Positions 35,464 to 46,314 of a stretch of DNA of 64,000 bases are shown here, piece by piece. The DNA comes from Apiotrichum sp. Y4204 (Eukaryota; Basidiomycota; Tremellomycetes; Trichosporonales; Trichosporonaceae): assembly GCA_025531455.1 (NCBI GenBank), contig JAMYHL010000044.1, positions 248,001 to 312,000 on the forward strand, in the 5' to 3' direction. Under the pieces are notes generated by a model. The model made no database searches. It was not told the DNA's origin and was given only the letters and a program-made list of their open reading frames with translations. The position numbers were made by a program, and so were the translations under genes. The first letter of the stretch is position 1. Each line of letters begins with the position of its first letter.

Positions 35464-36835
35464 CTATCCGACGACACGGTGGAGCTTGTGCATGTCTGAA
35501 GGTCAGCCGCCTGCCGTCATTCACCCAAACTCACCGCTCAACAGCAGGTCGCCCTGTTTCAAGAACTGCTCATAAATGACGGTCTTGTTCTGGGAGGACA
35601 GCTTATCAGTGGTGATGACACCACTGACTTTGTCGATTGTGCAGGCAATGCGCCCGTTGGCAATGAAACGCGAAAGGTCCCTGTGGTCAGAGTGATGACG
35701 ATCGTGTCACGCACCGGTCCACGAATGCTTCGCTGACACCAAAAGAGCGGCTCATCCTTTCGAGAGTCAAACTGCGGTAGCTTTCCAGAAGCTGCTGGTA
35801 CGCCTTGATCCGCATCTCGCGAACATAGTATCGGGCATGGGGTGCCAGAATTGGGTTGGGAATGAGGTAAGTCTGCTCCACCTCCCCAAGAGCAACGAAG
35901 AACGCCGCGTAACTGCTCTTGTACAGCGCGTTGGTCATATCGGCAAGAGAAGTGATTGACGACAGACAGCCGTTGACTTCGGAGCTCGAGATGATCTGCT
36001 GTCAGTCGTGTTCTCCACCATTTCCCGCCCACCTTTGCTTTCAGTGTCTTCCGATCGCAGCCAACAGCGGCGGCGAGAACTGTGAGCGCCACAAACTCCT
36101 CATACTCCATCAGCTCTGTCGCCGTGAAAGTCGAAAGCGAATCAATCAGGAGGTCCGCTGCCTGCTTAAAGTCACGGATGGAAAGGCAATGAAGAGCGCG
36201 GTAGACCTTGAGGCGGTTTCGACGGTCCCAGTCACCACCAGAGTCGATAAGGCTGCACATTAGCGGTGTATTACACAGTAGTTACGCACTCCGATGCTCG
36301 TGAAATGCTGTTGATCACCAATTGGACGTCCGATGTGAACAGCCCCATGCGGACCATGGCCAACACGAGGTCGATCCGAGACCCAAGTCCAGTTGTTTTC
36401 TCCAGTGCGGTCTCCAAGGCAGGAAGTGCGAGTTCCTGTGGACGTTAGATGTCATCTCCAGCTTGAACCTACCTTGTTCCCAATGCGGCACAGGTACATA
36501 GCCTTAGACCTCAACAACTCGGAGATTTCGCTTTCTCCCAGATTCTCCTCGGCGTCCTTCAACTTAGTCTCGATGGACTCGAGCTCGGCAGCATTCTTCT
36601 TCTCAAGAGTTTCCAAGAGGCCAGCGGACGGAGGAGTCAGAGAGTTGGCGCGAATGTAAGGCGCCATTTCTGATATCAGCTTTGCCGGTCAGGACAACAA
36701 CGCACCGTCCTTCTCAATGGCTGCCCAGAAGGCATCACTGGCCTCCTTGCGGAGTCGTTCAACATTGCCGATCTGATAGTGCCACTGAGGGACCTTGAGG
36801 TTGGGATACGGGAGAGGAACGCTGTCGTCGGCCAT
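35464..36835 (-). CDS. RPN7: 26S proteasome regulatory subunit Rpn7
   Basis: Seven exons on the minus strand encode 383 residues; introns are 34-39 nt. Rpn7 is a lid subunit of the 19S regulatory particle (human PSMD6). The N-terminal helices (PNLKVPQWHYQI, APYIRANSL, KNAAELESIETKLKDAEENLGE) lead into TPR-like repeats and a C-terminal PCI domain (SYAAFFVALGEVEQTYL, YVREMRIKAYQQLLESYRSL, MSRSFGVSEAFVDRDLSRFI, NGRIACTIDKVSGVITT). The last splice adds DMHKLHRVVG after GDLLLS, matching the family ending. It starts 488 bp from the dehydrogenase gene in a divergent layout. Confidence 0.95.
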
Positions 36836-37323
36836 GTTGCGGAGATAGCGACTGGTATCGGATGATGAAGAAGAGCAAGAGGTGTTGTGGAGAACGAGAC
36901 GCGGATGGATGGCGAGATGACAACCGTTCGTGCACCAAGCTGATAATGTGTACAATGTGTGACGACGGAACGCGCGTCCAGCACACGCCTTCGACATCAA
37001 AGTCACGTGATTTGACGGGGTAGGTAGTGCAGGTTTACGTCATGTATTCTAAGGTGGTCTTTCCAATTACGTGTCATTTAACTGATCATCTCGTCCAGAC
37101 CTATGATGTGTTTTCCCGACCACGTCCGGCCCTCCCCACCTTTTGGATTCCGAAGATCGGCTAGATTGCTGCTCCTTGCGTCAACTGATTGTCGGAATGT
37201 CGCGAATTCAGCCGAGGTCACATACCGGCCCTCTGATTATTATGTTGTTGACTCGAACCTGGAGTGCTTGAGTTTCTTGTTTGAACTTCCTCCAACTTTT
37301 TATCATTGCAGGACAATCACAAG
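36836..37323. promoter_or_regulatory. Shared divergent promoter of RPN7 and the hydroxyacid dehydrogenase
   Basis: A palindromic TCACGTGA box lies at 37003-37010, 168 bp upstream of the RPN7 ATG. No Rpn4-type proteasome box (GGTGGCAAA) was found, although basidiomycetes may not use it. The remaining sequence has no repeat or gene. Confidence 0.5.
37003..37010. promoter_or_regulatory. Palindromic TCACGTGA box in the RPN7 divergent promoter
   Basis: Exact TCACGTGA, the same 8-mer as at 12397-12404 and 51363-51370. The CACGTG core is the known site of Cbf1-like bHLH factors. Confidence 0.6.
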
Positions 37324-38518
37324 ATGATGTCCCTGTCCTCGCTCTCCCGGCCATCACGTATATCCGCCCTTCTTGTCAACTCTGTTCGGTTTACTAGCTC
37401 TCAAGCCAAACCGAAGGTCTTGCTTTTGGACCCGATCAACTTGGCCCATGATGAGCTGGAGTCGCTGAAGGCGCAGGCAACTTTGGTGGTATGGCTGCAT
37501 TGCTTGATTTAACGCTCATCACCTCCAGCCTTTCACCAGCACAGATCGTTCTTCCTTCCTCAAGGATCTGGGTGATAACTACAAGGACATTGCTGGCATC
37601 TACCGCCATTTCAAGGGTACCGGCTCCATCAATGTTCGTATCCGCCCGTCAGATGCCGGACTTAACCAGTAGATCACAGGTCGGTTTGACGAGGAGCTCG
37701 TCGCCAAACTACCTTCCACCCTGCGCTTTATTTCCCATAATGGAGCTGGATATGACCAAAGTACGCGCCTCAGCGTTCCATTCTAACAATCAACAGTTTC
37801 CGTCGACCCCTGCACCCAGAGGGACATCCAAGTCTCAAATGTTCCGTCCGTTACCGATAACCCAACTGCCGACACAGCACTTTTCCTCATGCTCGGTGTT
37901 TTACGGCAGTTTGACGTCGCTTTGAAACAAGCACAATCAGGCCAGTTCCACAAGAACCTTGCTCTCTCCAACGACCCGAAAGCCAAAGTTCTTGGTATCT
38001 TGGGTATGGGCGGCATCGGTCGCGCCCTTGCCAAACGCGCAATGGCGCTCGGTATGACCATCCAGTATCACAACCGGTCGCGGCTTCCCGCTGATCTCGA
38101 GCTCGGCGCCAAGTATGTGAGCCGCGATGAGCTCATTTCCACATCCGACGTGCTGTCGCTCAACCTTCCCTTGAATGCGACGACAAAGCACACCATCTCA
38201 ACCTCAGAATTCAAGGCAATGAAGCCTTCGGCTGTTCTTATCAACACTGCCCGCGGTCCGGTGGTTGATGAGAACGCTCTGATTGCTGCCTTGGAGGCAG
38301 GTGAAATCGCTGGCGCCGGCCTCGATGTCTACGAAAACGAGCCCCACATTCCTGATGCTCTCCTTTCCAACCCTCGTGTCGTTTGTCTCCCGCACGTCGG
38401 GACGCTTTCTTACGAGACCCAAAAAGAGATGGAGGCGTTCTGCCTAAGAAACCTGCAGACTGGCCTTTCGACGGGCAAGCTCGCCAATGTCGTGCCCGAG
38501 CAGAAGGGCAAGTGGTAG
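37324..38518 (+). CDS. D-2-hydroxyacid dehydrogenase, glyoxylate reductase-like
   Basis: Four exons encode 358 residues; introns of 40, 42 and 36 nt lie at about 37486-37535, 37633-37676 and 37760-37796. The protein reduces 2-keto acids such as glyoxylate or hydroxypyruvate with NAD(P)H. The nucleotide-binding loop is GILGMGGIGRALA, catalytic Arg is in INTARGP, Glu in DVYENEP and His in LPHVGTLS. The N-terminus (MMSLSSLSRPSRISALLVNSVRFTSS, positions 1-26) is rich in Ser, Arg and hydrophobic residues without acids, which suggests a mitochondrial presequence. Budding yeast Gor1 is the closest named relative I can suggest. The three joins restore a continuous catalytic-domain sequence. Confidence 0.88.
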
Positions 38519-40461
38519 TAGATAGATACAGATACACATTAAGTATGTAGAAAAGCTATATTCTCCATTCTTGCCGTCATGTATGATCATGCACGGAGAC
38601 TTGTAAGGTTTGGGAACTGGCGTCTTGAACCTACTTTCTATCGTTTGACGAACCATGCTGTAGGGTATGCGGTCCCTCAGTAAGTGCATGCTGCTGGCAG
38701 ACATTCAGGCTGTTACGTGAGTGTCGTTACCTGCAGGTGATGATGGGCTGGTTGTTTTCAATCTTCGAGTTTCGTTCTCAACACCTACAAACGCCCCTAG
38801 TTCAAACAAGAGTCAGCTACAATGAGTCCGCGACTCATTTACCTATAACCTGGCCAATTGGATGCTGGTCGAACCATTTTCTGATACAGAGCACAGCCAT
38901 CCAGACAGGAAGCATCGATGGGAGTTCATCTGGTCCCTCCTACCACATATACTGTAGATCGACAACTGTTCTGGATATAAAATGTAAAAGCAGAAAGCCA
39001 GCACCTTACAGTACAGGAGAGTACCACTTCGGCCTGTACCGGAAGACCTCTGTACAGTCTGTTGTGTTTATACGGAGATACCGCAAGTGTTGAACGCTCA
39101 ACAGGCATTCAATTCAGAAGGCGCACGGTACTTTGCAGTGTCAGGGCCCCTCCTGTCATGCGGCTTTATGTGCTTTGAAGTTTAGAATAATTTCGAAGAG
39201 AATGCGTCGATAATGATTAATCACACCGGAAACTTTGGTGAGTACTGCACGAGCCTGACAAATTGTGGAGAAATGAGGAGCGAAAGCTTCAGCTGACATT
39301 CTGACATGGTCGACTCAGTTGGTATTGGATGCATAGGGCATGGCCCAACCCACCGAGTGATCTAACGGGTGAACTTGCTGTCCATCCAAAGGTTGGACAA
39401 ATCGAGCGTGGTCTCAAAAGTTTGTAAATCTGAGCTAAAAAGTCTCCTCCAGTGCTTTGACCAAACACATATGGAAGGTGGAGGTCGGGACAAAAATAGT
39501 AGCGAGGTAAATTTTGATAATGTAAGACCTTCCTCTATTGTAGGTCTGCCCATTAATATTGGGCCATACTTGTAGAAAGCTGTATCTTGTTCCGGGTAAA
39601 TTGCGCACTCGTGCAGCTTGTTCAACTGGCAACTCATTGGTAGATTGATAGTCACAACTTGGTGTACCCTATAGCCATCCGTTCACTGCACCGCCTTACG
39701 ACTTGTGAGGTCCACTTTATGTAGTGCCGGTCTATCTCTCTTTACACCACTTTTCCTGAGCAGTGTAGAGATCCACTGGCCCAAGCACAATGCAGCAGCG
39801 AGTACCACCCCGATTGAATCACTTGTTTGTGAAAAGAAAGTCTTGCCAGGCCCCTCGAACTCAGTCTGTCAGGCATACTCATTGCACGCTGAAAGGAAAA
39901 GTCAAAAAATGTGCACCAACATGTGATTGTGTTTGAACCTCGTTGATGGCGCAATAGGTTGAATTCTGGTTTCGTGGCATGGCGGCGAAGAAGAGTTGCT
40001 GGTAATTGCTAAAGTTTCGCAAAACTTGCGCCACGTGTCGTGCCTTTTTCCTTTAATGATACATGAACCACAAGCTACGCGCGCCGAGTCCCGTAAAAAT
40101 CATATTACAAGAGTGGTAAAAATCAAGGGTAGAGCATTTGGCTATTCTCTCCTCGAATGCGTTGCAATCTCATCAATATCGTCTTGCCACACCTTTACTC
40201 AATGTTGAACAGACCGCAAATCTGTTGAATTATTGGTAGATAATACCGGTGTGGGTCGAGGTTGAATTCCACCATTTTCACAGGTGCTAATATTGCCTGC
40301 GTCGTTTTGAAGGCAGGTATGTTATCCCCTCCTTAATTCAGATCGAGCACCATTTTGGCAGAAGCCCTGTTGAGGTGTTGAGGGGCGGATGTTCGCTTCG
40401 ACCCTCGTACGAGCGTTGCAGTAAGCCAGCCATTTTGTTCAGGAGTTTTCTAGCCAAAAGT

Positions 40462-40523
<62 letters not shown>

Positions 40524-41804
40524 TAGGCGTATTAGCCCGTAGGACAGCCAGAATTTCTTGGGTAGACCATAGAGCGGTTTGTTTTGGAACAAAATACTGT
40601 GCAGGTACATACAGTATATCTCGGACGCTTGGTTTCCGGCACCCTTTTCCACCGTTTATGCTGGTTATTTCACTGCGCCTCTACTCCGCGACGTATGGCT
40701 TCGTTCGGGACCAGGGCGCCTCTTGCCTCGATAGTAACCGAGACTCGACACAGTACCATGGGCGAGGTGATCATGAGCGTCACCACCAGCCGATCAGCCG
40801 CTGAAAGGCAGTACTGTGCCCAAGCCTGCAAAACAGGCCTGGAAAGTTGTCATTGCCATCAATCAGTAGCTTGTAAAAGGTCGGGAATTTTGGGCTTATC
40901 AGAATCCGTGAAAACAAATTGGCCTTTTCACTGGCTCACTATGAGCATCTTGTAATTGAGACCGATTCAATCGCTTGCCTGTTTCCTGAGATACGTTTTT
41001 ATGTATTGCGAGACCCTAAGTCTGTTTCTTGTCATCATGCGTGAGTTGCAAGTCGTGCTTTGCTGCTCAGTTCCGTCAGCTATATCATGATATAATGTCT
41101 CTCTTACTGTCCCCACTAAGACCTATTGGCACAAGTTATGTTCACAGCTGTATATACAGATGAGATGTCATCCTCCGGTCCCCTAGCTGAAAAGCTAGAG
41201 TTAGAGTATCAGGCATAGATCGCTCAATAGTCTCATTGTCGAATGCAGTGTATATTACTGTTCATATCAAGACATTATCCGGGACATTCCAAACCTAAAG
41301 CAATCCCTTATTCTAGAGTCTGCACTGGGAGACAAATATGGGGCTCGAACGCCTCTAAATGTACATCACAATAATAATTCCTTAATGCTTCTGTACTGTA
41401 GTGTGGTATTCTCTGTCGGACTGACTGCCATTTGAACACGTACGCAATTAGAGCGCAACAATAGCGTCTCAGCAACGTTGAAAGTCAGAGGGGGTACACC
41501 AGGCTTTGTTTGAAATGTATCATGCAATCTCAACTCCAAACAGGCAGGTGTGTACTGTACTGTTCACTTTGGCACACCGTCCATAATGCAACACGCATTT
41601 AGTTCGCCTGTTTAGTACGGGTCCAAAGGCCATATCAGAGCAGAAGGGATGCGGGGGCTTGTGAGCCAGTTCCAAATTTTAAACAACCATTTCATCCAGG
41701 ATGCCCAGGCAGATGCTCAATCAGACACAAGGTTGTCTGGGATTTTCATAAAGCCAACCCGGGCTTCGACAACGCGTATACATACTCGTATTTTTGTCTT
41801 TTCA
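38519..41804. other. 3.3-kb gene-free, lower-GC region
   Basis: Base composition drops visibly here (about 45 percent GC by eye against well over 50 percent in the flanks). Short reading frames occur on both strands but none has a recognisable domain, long continuous coding character or splice-consistent extensions. A 57-nt poly-T run splits it. The region could be a decayed mobile element or ordinary intergenic DNA; I could not find terminal repeats or a transposase or reverse-transcriptase motif by reading. Confidence 0.45.
40464..40520. repeat. 57-nt uninterrupted poly-T run
   Basis: Positions 40464-40520 are all T. On the minus strand this is a poly-A tract, as left by retroposition of a polyadenylated RNA. 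No flanking target-site duplication was evident by eye. An assembly artefact is possible because such runs are hard to sequence. Confidence 0.85.
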
Positions 41805-42671
41805 CTACTTAGCCTGAGCCTTGTGCTCGTTCATGGCATCCACAGCACGGAGTAGGTCCACGTCGAGTGCAATCTTCTCTCCAAGCCAAGTGGCATGGGT
41901 TGTGTGGTCCACAACGTCGTTACCGGTATTAGGGTGAATCAACACGCTGCACGGCCCACGGTTAGCAATGAACCAGGACATGAGTGTTCCGAGTTGCTCC
42001 GTGTTGAAGACGTTAACCTCAAACATGGGAATGGGGTGCGGACCGATGGCCGATTCGAAGACTGGAGTCGAGAGTTAGAGAGACACACAGCACTCTCTGG
42101 TTTATATGACATACACTGAAGTCAGCCAGAGGTACTGGATGAAAAACGTACGCGATAGACACGAAGCTCTGGGAATTCACGTCTCACAGCCTCATAAAGC
42201 TTACGAGCATATTCAACGTGATTGGGATTGTTGGGAAGACTACGCGTCAGTTGGTCTTCTGGGTTGATATTGAGGTGGTTGAACAGCAGATCTGAAGCTC
42301 GGGTAAGACATCGTTGCTGGTGGTCCGAGCGCGTACGAGCTGACCGCGTGCATGTGAATACCAGTGACAAAACGACATAGGCCGGAGGTCATTCATGCTC
42401 ATTGCATGCAGAGGACACACACATACGTGAACAGCACTCACTGATAGACGTGGAAATCAAACCATGGCTTGCTACCCTTGGCACCTTGCCCATCGTAAAG
42501 CGTTGAGTAGTAGGGGCTGCGCTTGCCATCTGGACGCGGTGGGTTGTAGACCTGTTTCCCGTCCCCGTTGGGGTCTAGTTCGTTTGACAGTGGCTCTAGG
42601 CCATCCGTTGGATATGTGGGCTTCGAGGGCTGTCCCACGTCAGGATAGAATGAGGCCAGAGTGCTGGACAT
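41805..42671 (-). CDS. DOPA 4,5-dioxygenase-family protein
   Basis: The model has four exons on the minus strand: 42671-42442, 42239-42152, a single base at 42115, and 42061-41805, giving 191 residues. The family opens the DOPA ring with extradiol chemistry and a metal held by histidines. Visible blocks are WFDFHVYH, FPELRVYR, SAIGPHPIPMFEVN, MSWFIANRGPCSVLIHPNTG and DHTTHATWLG, with His residues in the expected places. The first intron is 202 nt, long for this genome. The next two introns (36 and 53 nt) are separated by one T; this base is required for the frame. Real substrate is unknown: many fungi carry this family without making betalain pigments. Confidence 0.82.
42062..42151 (-). other. 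Tandem introns flanking a one-nucleotide exon
   Basis: Minus-strand intron A (42151-42116, 36 nt) runs GTACGT...CTTCAG with CTGAC just upstream. Intron B (42114-42062, 53 nt) runs GTATGT...CTCCAG with CTAAC upstream. Only base 42115 (T) lies between. Joining Arg of VYR, this T and the next TC makes a Phe codon and the frame of the last exon. See the DOPA-dioxygenase entry. Confidence 0.75.
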
Positions 42672-43918
42672 GTTGGGAGTAGATGGAATGGACGGAAAGT
42701 GTGACGAACAGACTTGCTTGCGCGACGGGCGAATTACGGGAGCTAGTGGACAAGCTGCTCACAGGTGAGGTTGTGCAGGCCGTAAGGAGAGAGGAGAGTG
42801 ATATGGAATGGGATGGGCACTGTGAAGAGATATAAAAAGGTCTGGCCGATCGTGGTGGGTTCGCAAGAGACGCCGGTGCAGGAGGAAGTGAGAGATCCGC
42901 GCCGATGACCAAGCATATCACTATGACGTTGCCATCTTGCCATCTGATAAACCGATCCGGCCGATGCGCGCGCTCGCCACCAACTCGATTTGCCTGCGCA
43001 CGGGGAGCCCCGGACATGGGCAGCCAAGAGACTCTGTCTGGCGGTGTCTGCGGCCTGTGCGGTGGGACGTGATCCAGGCACGGTTACAGGTCACGAGGTC
43101 GGGAACCACCGAAGCACTACCCCTGTGTCGTCCCTGGTTCGGTCTGTTCCTTGGTGTTTACCGATGGGACCTGTGAGCGCATCTACTCCGTGCGTCGCAA
43201 ACGCCATGCACACAGACAATTCCAAACACGGCGAGCGAGAATGAAGCAGATGCTGTTGGACGGACGTGCTCGCGGAGAGTACATGCGAACAAGATCCGCG
43301 TACAAACAAACGCGCTATCTAGTTCCTGATCCAGCTTGACCGAGGGGTACTAACTACCCGGCGTGCCCGCGCCCTCTGCCTCTGCAACCTAGAGTCGATC
43401 GAAGCTCTCAATTTCCATTTCAACAGTCATTCATCTTTCAGTCGTCAACATGTAGTTGTTCAATCGCTCATCTTACCCCTATACCCCTCTCACGCGCCGG
43501 ACCTTGGGACGAACATGAGGTGGCTGTTCGTCATGTTTGTGTCAACATATTGCACTAAGCTGCTTTCTCCTCCGATTTTCACCTGTCACGGTTTCTACTC
43601 TCATGTCCGGCAGCCCATCGGTTGGAACGAATGACCAGCCAATGCCACCCCGCTTGCGCGTGACACTGTAACACGGAGCGCTGAGCGGTCGTTCCAACGT
43701 GCCCCACAGTCGAGTCGTACATACATGCAGTCTTCCTCATGCATATGAAGGAAATTCAACGACTCATAACAACACCGCCGCCCAACATCCCTCTCTTCCC
43801 ATTCTTCTCATCGCTGTCCCGAATCACTGACATTAACCGCCTCAACACTCAATCCTTTGGCGTTGACCCAGTGTTTGTCGACATTTTTACTGCTACATCA
43901 ACACAATAGGCCACTGTC
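42672..43918. promoter_or_regulatory. Divergent intergenic region between the DOPA dioxygenase and the TKL kinase
   Basis: These 1.25 kb hold both promoters. The last 170 bases before 43919 are CT/CA-rich leader-like sequence. No gene, tandem repeat or palindrome stands out. Confidence 0.45.
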
Positions 43919-46122
43919 ATGGACTTCGACGTAATCCCGGTGAGTCGCTGTGTATGTCGCACAGAAGCAGACCACTGACCTTCTCAGTACGAAGACATCG
44001 TGTGGGGCGAATGCATCGGCGGTGGGAGCTTTGGCTCTGTCTTCAAAGGTATGGGAGTGAGATAGAGAAAGAGGGTGGTGCGTGTATGGGTGTGTGTGGT
44101 GTGTCTGAAAGCGAGGTACCGTCTCATAGCTAACCTCAGGTCAATACTTAGGCATCGACATCGCTTGCAAGGAGATTCACATGTCAACACAATACGATGT
44201 ACGTAGTTGAGGATTTGAGCAAGCTCATGCTGATCTTAAGGTCCACAAGTACTTCGAACGAGAATGGCGGATCATGCGCGAATGTCGCCACCCGAATATA
44301 GTGTTGTTCTTGGGTCTCAGCAAAGAACCAGACGGTGATGGTCGTGTCTTGTAAGTCGTGCATCCGGCGGAGCTGACACGGCAGTATCGTTTCTGAGTAT
44401 GTGCCTCGAGGAAACCTTCGGAGCTTCATCCGCTCAAAGACACCATTCCCTTGGCGCTTGCGAATCTCCTTCGCAACTGATGTTGCCCGCGCTGTGGCCT
44501 ACCTCCACGCCCGACAGTGTTTGCATCGTGACCTGAAAGGCGAGAATCTCTTGATCACTAGCAACGACCGCCTCAAGGTTGCCGACTTTGGATTCGCTCG
44601 CATCACCGGACGGAACGCCGAAGAAATGAGACACATGACCTACTGTGGAACTGATGTACGTCAAGTAGTGCGGCCAATGCTGATTACAGGGCTACATGTC
44701 TCCAGAGATCATCATGGGCGAGCAGTTCGACCTCCCCACCGATGTGTACAGCCTCGGTATCATCTTTCTAGAGATTCTTACCAGGATCCTGGTTGGATCC
44801 AAGGTCTACTCCCGCAAGGCTCCCGTCTTCGTCCCCGACGGAGACATTGTTCGCCGAAGAGCTTCGCCCGGTTGTCCCCCAGCCTTCATCGACTTGGCTC
44901 TAGACTGCTGCCGATTTGCGCCGGACGAACGTCCCACGATGCCAGAGGTTCTTGCCCGCCTACGGGAGATTGAACAGTCCCTGCCAGAAGTCGAAGACAC
45001 ACCACATGTCGGATCGCTGAAAGCGGTACGACGTGAAGGAAAACGCCCAATACCCATATTCGATCGGTCACTGAGCTCGGAACTTGCGGCCGCAACTGTT
45101 GAGGCCCAAGTAGGCGAGTTCGACGAAGACGAGTCTATTGCTACAATAGATGTCGTCGTCGACGGTAAAGGTGCAACTCCAAACATTCCCAAGAAGAGCA
45201 ACATACCATGGGATGAAATGACAAGCGAATACACCAATGCCAGCGAGATGCGGAGTGAGTAGGCTTGTACGTTCATTACTGACATTAGGCCGTAAACCTC
45301 TCTTGGGCAGCGCAACCAATTCGCCCATTTCGGTCGCTGTCCCGTGGCCGCCGTCGGATACATTGGAGTCGACGCAGATATTAAACATCGGTGACTCCGG
45401 AGGCAAAACAATCATGCCTTGTGCCTATCCCCCTTCCCCACCGTACGACAGCGATAAAGCTATCGGAGCAACATGCACCCTTCGAAAAGGACGGACTGGC
45501 TCCCGACCCCTTTCACCCAGCAGTGATGATGTTGCAGTCGCGACTTCTTCGCCTGCGGATACGCCAGTCCCCGCATCAGAAACAGCAGCCAGTCCCGGTT
45601 CCGGATCGAGCACAGATCAGGGATATACTTCCACTCGGCCAAACTCGAGCTCAAAGTCAAATGGATCTTCCCCAGGCCCCAAGTCGGATGGATCCTCCCC
45701 GAGCCCAAAGTCGAATGGATGTTCCCCGAGCCCCAAGTCGACTGGATCCTCCCCAAGCCCCAAGTCGACTGGCTCCCTCCACAAAGCAAGTCATCGTTTC
45801 ACACTCATTCACCGTGAATTACCGGTCTTGTTCACTGGTAAGAACGTCCACCTGATCTTCACTGACAGAACAGTCGCAGCTACATTGGCGATGGCCTTCT
45901 TCCCACGGCCAGGGCCAAGAGACAAGTGTGACAAGTGTCCCGTCTGTACGAAACGGGTAGGCTCACGGGTGGTTCTACAATGTGATGATTGTGGCTGTGA
46001 GTGGTTTATGGGCTTAGATTCCGTCATGACGCGTCACCTAACGCTTAACAGTGCTTGTTCATCCGAGATGCTCTGCTACTGCCCCGAAAAACTGTTTGGC
46101 GGACATCGGGGTAGACCCATAG
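43919..46122 (+). CDS. TKL-like protein kinase with a Ser/Pro repeat and C-terminal C1-like zinc finger
   Basis: Nine exons encode about 609 residues (621 if a 36-nt in-frame intron at 45839-45874 is kept). The kinase domain fills residues 8-310: glycine loop IGGGSFGSVFKG, catalytic Lys38 in IACKEI, HRDLKGENLL with Asp133 and Lys135, DFGFAR with Asp151, and GTDGYMSPEIIMG. The KGEN and GTxGYMSPE signatures fit the tyrosine-kinase-like (TKL) group. A disordered tail follows, with four copies of a 9-residue Ser-Pro-Lys repeat coded at 45663-45770. The C-terminus is a zinc module with CDKC/CPVC, then CDDC, GLLV, His, PR, Cys, seven residues, Cys, exactly the spacing of the second half of C1 domains. 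A HRF motif further upstream may be the C1 N-terminal His, but the spacing is not canonical. Pathway unknown. Confidence 0.83.
45663..45770. repeat. Coding minisatellite, four 27-nt units
   Basis: Four tandem 27-base units (starts 45663, 45690, 45717, 45744) differ at a few sites and encode GSSPxPKSx-type repeats; partial units flank them. The unit is a multiple of three, so copy-number change keeps the frame. Each unit places Ser-Pro sites that could be phosphorylated. Confidence 0.9.
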
Positions 46123-46314
46123 CTTGCGACTCGGAACTGCTCCAGGTTGAGCTCTTGATGCAACTGCTTGATGCAGCTGATCGAGTAATCCTGTAACAGA
46201 GGATAGTCGTTCCATAATTCTACAACCAGACTACGTATTAGTTTGATCAATCCTTGGAGAATGGCACAGGCGTTGATATTAAGCGACTTGCACGAGCGTG
46301 TTGAAATTAGTTAA

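Noticed and set aside
40338..40652. Frame crossing the poly-T run with a long Lys string
   Set aside because: The string is only the translation of the homopolymer.
41331..41360. B-box-like GGCTCGAACGCC
   Set aside because: The flanking bases do not form a T-arm stem on either strand and no A box lies upstream.
38519..41804. Centromere or full-length transposon
   Set aside because: No terminal repeats, transposase or reverse-transcriptase motifs were seen and the region is too short to argue for a centromere.
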